From Oscillospiraceae bacterium (GTDB lineage Bacteria; Bacillota; Clostridia; Oscillospirales; Acutalibacteraceae): a stretch of 64,000 bases of DNA. Both the position numbers and the translations under genes were made by a program. Below are positions 61,741 through 64,000 of this stretch, piece by piece (position 1 is the first letter of the stretch; each line of letters opens with the position of its first letter). The DNA lies in NCBI GenBank assembly GCA_015066565.1, contig SVOB01000001.1, positions 620,001 through 684,000 on the forward strand. The letters are read 5' to 3'. The notes beneath the pieces were generated by a model. The model was not told the origin of the DNA and searched no databases. It was given only the letters and a program-made list of their open reading frames with translations.

Positions 61741-62841
61741 TTATTCATCCTCCTTCTCGTCGATTTCAAGCGGAACAAAAACGGGGTCTGCGCCGCTTAC
61801 CGACCATACCTTTTCGGGATTGGGACAGATTATACGAATGGCGCTTTCCTCGCTTGCGAAGTATGCTCTGTCGCCCTTGACAGCAGCCGTAAGGGAACGA
61901 AGCTTGAGTCTGTCATTTATGGCAAGCAAACCCTTGTTTGAACCGAGAATAACCGAAAACGGACCGTTGACAAGAGCGCCGCTGTAAATGGCACGGAGAT
62001 TGGTGAAATACTCCTTTTTTACATCATCCATTCTGTCAATTTCATCCCATTCGGGGGCCGTCAGAACATCAGCCGCAACATTTGCGGGCAGACCGTGATG
62101 GCGTATAAGGTGGTCAAACAGGTAAGTGATTACCTCGGTGTCCGTCTGCATTGTGCATTTGTAACCGAACTGCTCAATATACCTTCTGTTGGCGTCATAG
62201 CTTGATATTTCGCCGTTGTGAACTATTGACCAGTCAAGAATATTGAACGGATGTGCGCCGCCCCACCAGCCGGGAGTGTTTGTCGGGAAACGGCCGTGAG
62301 CCGTCCAGAGATATGCGTCATACTTGTCGAGCATATAAAATTCACCGACATCCTCGGGGTAGCCTACGGCTTTGAAGCAGCCCATATTTTTGCCCGACGA
62401 AAAAATGTATGCGCCGTCGTACGCCGCATTTATTTTTGTTACGCACTGGACAACATATTCGCCCTCGTCAAGACGGGAATTCTTCATACGCACACGGTTG
62501 ACTCTGCCGAAATAGCGCCAGATATCCGGACCGTTGCTGATTGACGCAACTTTTTTCGTCGGAATCCTCTCGGCAACGTCTATATTGAAATGCTTGAACA
62601 GAAACTCTTCGCATTTCTGATGGGCTTCCTTGTTTTCAAAGAAGATATGAAATGCGTATTCGTCCTTGTGCTCAGGATATATTCCGTAAGCCGCAAAGCC
62701 GCCTCCGAGTCCATTGGAACGGTCGTGCATGAGCGCAATCGATTTAATGATTTCAGAGCCGTTGATAAGTCCGCCCTTTCGGTCGATAATCGCCGCTATT
62801 GCGCACCCGGACGGAATTCTTACCTGTCCCTCCTTTAACAT
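61741..62841 (-). CDS. Glutamate synthase glutaminase subunit (class II amidotransferase)
   Basis: 366 residues, first gene of the leftward operon. The N-terminal nucleophile is in MLKEGQVRIPSGCAIAAIID, where cleavage after Gly12 would expose Cys13. The chain matches the class II glutamine amidotransferase of split GOGAT (TAHGRFPTNTPGWWGGAHPF, SIVHNGEISSYDANRRYIEQ). It frees ammonia from glutamine and passes it to the FMN subunit. A terminator-like leader precedes it (62872-62923). Confidence 0.9.
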   Translation of the reverse strand: MLKEGQVRIPSGCAIAAIIDRKGGLINGSEIIKSIALMHDRSNGLGGGFAAYGIYPEHKDEYAFHIFFENKEAHQKCEEFLFKHFNIDVAERIPTKKVASISNGPDIWRYFGRVNRVRMKNSRLDEGEYVVQCVTKINAAYDGAYIFSSGKNMGCFKAVGYPEDVGEFYMLDKYDAYLWTAHGRFPTNTPGWWGGAHPFNILDWSIVHNGEISSYDANRRYIEQFGYKCTMQTDTEVITYLFDHLIRHHGLPANVAADVLTAPEWDEIDRMDDVKKEYFTNLRAIYSGALVNGPFSVILGSNKGLLAINDRLKLRSLTAAVKGDRAYFASEESAIRIICPNPEKVWSVSGADPVFVPLEIDEKEDE

Positions 62842-62871
62842 ATGCCTTCGGTCACTTCCTTAACTGATAAT

Positions 62872-62962
62872 AAAAAAAGAGCCCGTCCCATACAGCCAAG
62901 TGTATGGACGAACTCCATTGCTCATTTGTGTGTATTATATTCCCGATTTTTTTAAAAATCAA
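62872..62962 (-). promoter_or_regulatory. Promoter and terminator-hairpin leader of the GOGAT-purF operon
   Basis: Leftward -35 TTGATT (62962-62957), 17-base spacer, -10 TATAAT (62939-62934); CGGGAA lies just before the -10 and CACACA near the start. The leader opens GAGCAATGGAGTTCGTCC (62923-62906) and folds with GGACGGGCTC into a long stem (62914-62879), followed by seven U residues (62878-62872), 31 bases before the ATG. That is a complete terminator in the 5' leader, so attenuation is likely. The opening motif resembles the glnN and pyrG leaders (GGCAATGGCGTC). Confidence 0.7.
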
Positions 62963-62991
62963 GCACAATTTAAAAATTTTTAAAAAAACAG

Positions 62992-63020
62992 TTGACAAAC
63001 CTTTGCTTCGGGTGTAAACT
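62992..63020 (+). promoter_or_regulatory. Promoter of the glnN leader
   Basis: TTGACA (62992-62997), 17-base spacer, TAAACT (63015-63020). CGGGTG sits next to the -10 and TTTTTCACATA at the start region, matching the pyrG leader promoter. Confidence 0.75.
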
Positions 63021-63036
63021 TTTTCACATATTGATA

Positions 63037-63215
63037 GAGGCAATGGCGTCTTTGAGATTTCTCAAAGGCGCCTCTCTCATTAAAACGGAATATTAAGGCA
63101 AAGGAGTCTTTGAGCACTATTCTCAAAGACTCCTTTCTCTTTATAATAAACTTATAAAAGGCAATGGCGTCTTTGGCGATTATTTATCACCGAAGGCGCC
63201 TCTTCTCTTGTTTTT
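63037..63215 (+). promoter_or_regulatory. Three tandem hairpins in the glnN leader
   Basis: Hairpin A: GAGGCAATGGCGTC.. with stem 63045-63072. Hairpin B: AAGGCAAAGGAGTC.. with stem 63100-63136, a perfect 15 bp. Hairpin C: AAAGGCAATGGCGTC.. with stem 63166-63200. Each starts with GGCAAnGGxGTC and is followed by a pyrimidine-rich tract. They end about 30 bases before the AGGAGG site of glnN. The pyrG leader has two such hairpins and the GOGAT leader one. The role as a nitrogen-status attenuator is inferred. Confidence 0.7.
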
Positions 63216-63244
63216 CAAATTTTATTATATAGGAGGATACACTT

Positions 63245-64000
63245 ATGAAAACCGTAACAGATTATTTCGGCAGCAAGGTCTTTGACGACAGAGTTATGAA
63301 ATCCATGCTCTCCGCAGAGGTTTATAATTCGCTCAAAAAGACAATTGACGAGGGCACAGAGCTTAATATAGGCGTTGCCAATGCCGTTGCAATAGCTATG
63401 AAGGATTGGGCGGTTTCACAGGGCGCAACTCATTTTACTCACTGGTTCCAGCCACTGACAGGCATTACAGCGGAAAAGCATGACAGCTTTATCGCTCCCT
63501 CTCCCGATGGCGGAGTAATAATGGAATTTTCCGGTAAGGAACTTATAAAGGGCGAGCCCGACGCATCCTCTTTCCCGTCAGGCGGTCTGAGAGCTACATT
63601 TGAAGCAAGGGGCTATACTGCATGGGACCCGACATCTTATGCGTTTATCAAAGGAAAAACGCTTTGTATTCCGACTGCCTTCTGTTCATACGGCGGTCAT
63701 GCGCTTGATAAAAAAACACCGTTGCTTCGTTCGATGGAAGCTCTCAACAAGCAGGCACTGAGAATAGTTAAGCTTTTCGGAAACGATGATGTAAAAAGAG
63801 TAGTAAGCTCCGTAGGTCCGGAACAGGAATATTTCCTTATTACCAAGGAAGTTTATGATCAGAGACCGGATTTGCGTTTTACGGGCAGGACCCTTTTCGG
63901 CGCAAAATCACCGAAGGGTCAGGAGATGGATGACCACTATTTCGGTGTTATCAAGCCGAGAGTAGCTGCATATATGGAAGAGCTTAATGATGAACTCTGG
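63245..64000 (+). CDS. glnN: Type III glutamine synthetase (5' part)
   Basis: The first 252 residues; the gene leaves the window at the right edge and should reach about 700. Start [20 protein letters not shown], then [20 protein letters not shown] with the GSIII-specific FTHWFQP motif, [20 protein letters not shown], and [12 protein letters not shown] (metal-binding Glu pair). GSIII condenses ammonia and glutamate to glutamine in many gut Clostridia and Bacteroides. AGGAGG lies eight or so bases before the ATG. Divergent from the glutamate synthase operon: together the two units form the GS-GOGAT cycle. Confidence 0.95.
   Translation, partial: MKTVTDYFGSKVFDDRVMKSMLSAEVYNSLKKTIDEGTELNIGVANAVAIAMKDWAVSQGATHFTHWFQPLTGITAEKHDSFIAPSPDGGVIMEFSGKELIKGEPDASSFPSGGLRATFEARGYTAWDPTSYAFIKGKTLCIPTAFCSYGGHALDKKTPLLRSMEALNKQALRIVKLFGNDDVKRVVSSVGPEQEYFLITKEVYDQRPDLRFTGRTLFGAKSPKGQEMDDHYFGVIKPRVAAYMEELNDELW

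Overview
The window looks like chromosome from an anaerobic gut-type Clostridia, most likely Oscillospiraceae/Ruminococcus-like. Evidence: dockerin and cohesin modules, type III glutamine synthetase, a split (archaeal-type) glutamate synthase with ferredoxin and FAD subunits, DapL-route lysine/peptidoglycan genes, BspA-like leucine-rich-repeat surface proteins, Gram-positive lipoproteins and a sortase-type tail. The species is inferred from gene content only. No rRNA, tRNA or CRISPR array was found.

Layout. 0-5 kb: a TetR regulator with a divergent promoter, then a promoter and hairpin leader driving a 50-aa ORF, pyrG, dapF and dapL. 5-17.5 kb: a membrane-bound LuxR regulator and two very large secreted dockerin proteins, followed by scrambled gene fragments. 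17.5-22 kb: a leftward TetR/MMPL/lipoprotein operon with paired operators. 22-27.4 kb: a DUF362 protein, then an MmeI-like restriction-modification enzyme with a HEPN-like partner. 27.4-38.5 kb: accessory genes (lipoproteins, aldo-keto reductase, TetR, GNAT, GH43-like, a second membrane LuxR) and an FtsX/ATPase ABC transporter. 38.5-44.3 kb: a ZIP metal transporter heading an operon with five methyltransferases and an ATC-hydrolase-like protein. ZIP and ABC promoters carry the same 16-bp palindrome. 44.5-56.2 kb: two surface proteins flank a restriction-modification/dNTPase island; fragments of the same integrase gene lie at both ends. 56.3-64 kb: leftward split GOGAT genes ending in purF, and rightward glnN (cut by the window end).

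How it works together. Glutamine synthetase, glutamate synthase, PurF and CTP synthase make or consume glutamine. Their three transcription units (pyrG, GOGAT-purF, glnN) share an unusual start: a -35/-10 promoter with CGGG just before the -10, CACA near the start site, and leader hairpins opening with GGCAAnGGCGTC or a variant. I read this as a nitrogen/glutamine-responsive leader family; it is the most interesting signal here. The surface proteins suggest a cohesin-dockerin display system: a wall-anchored cohesin protein (52.2-56.0 kb) and secreted dockerin proteins (6.5-17.0 kb).

The intergenic DNA carries a dispersed repeat family (at least five copies, two ending defence modules), an imperfect inverted-repeat element of about 300 bp, and several decayed gene ends.
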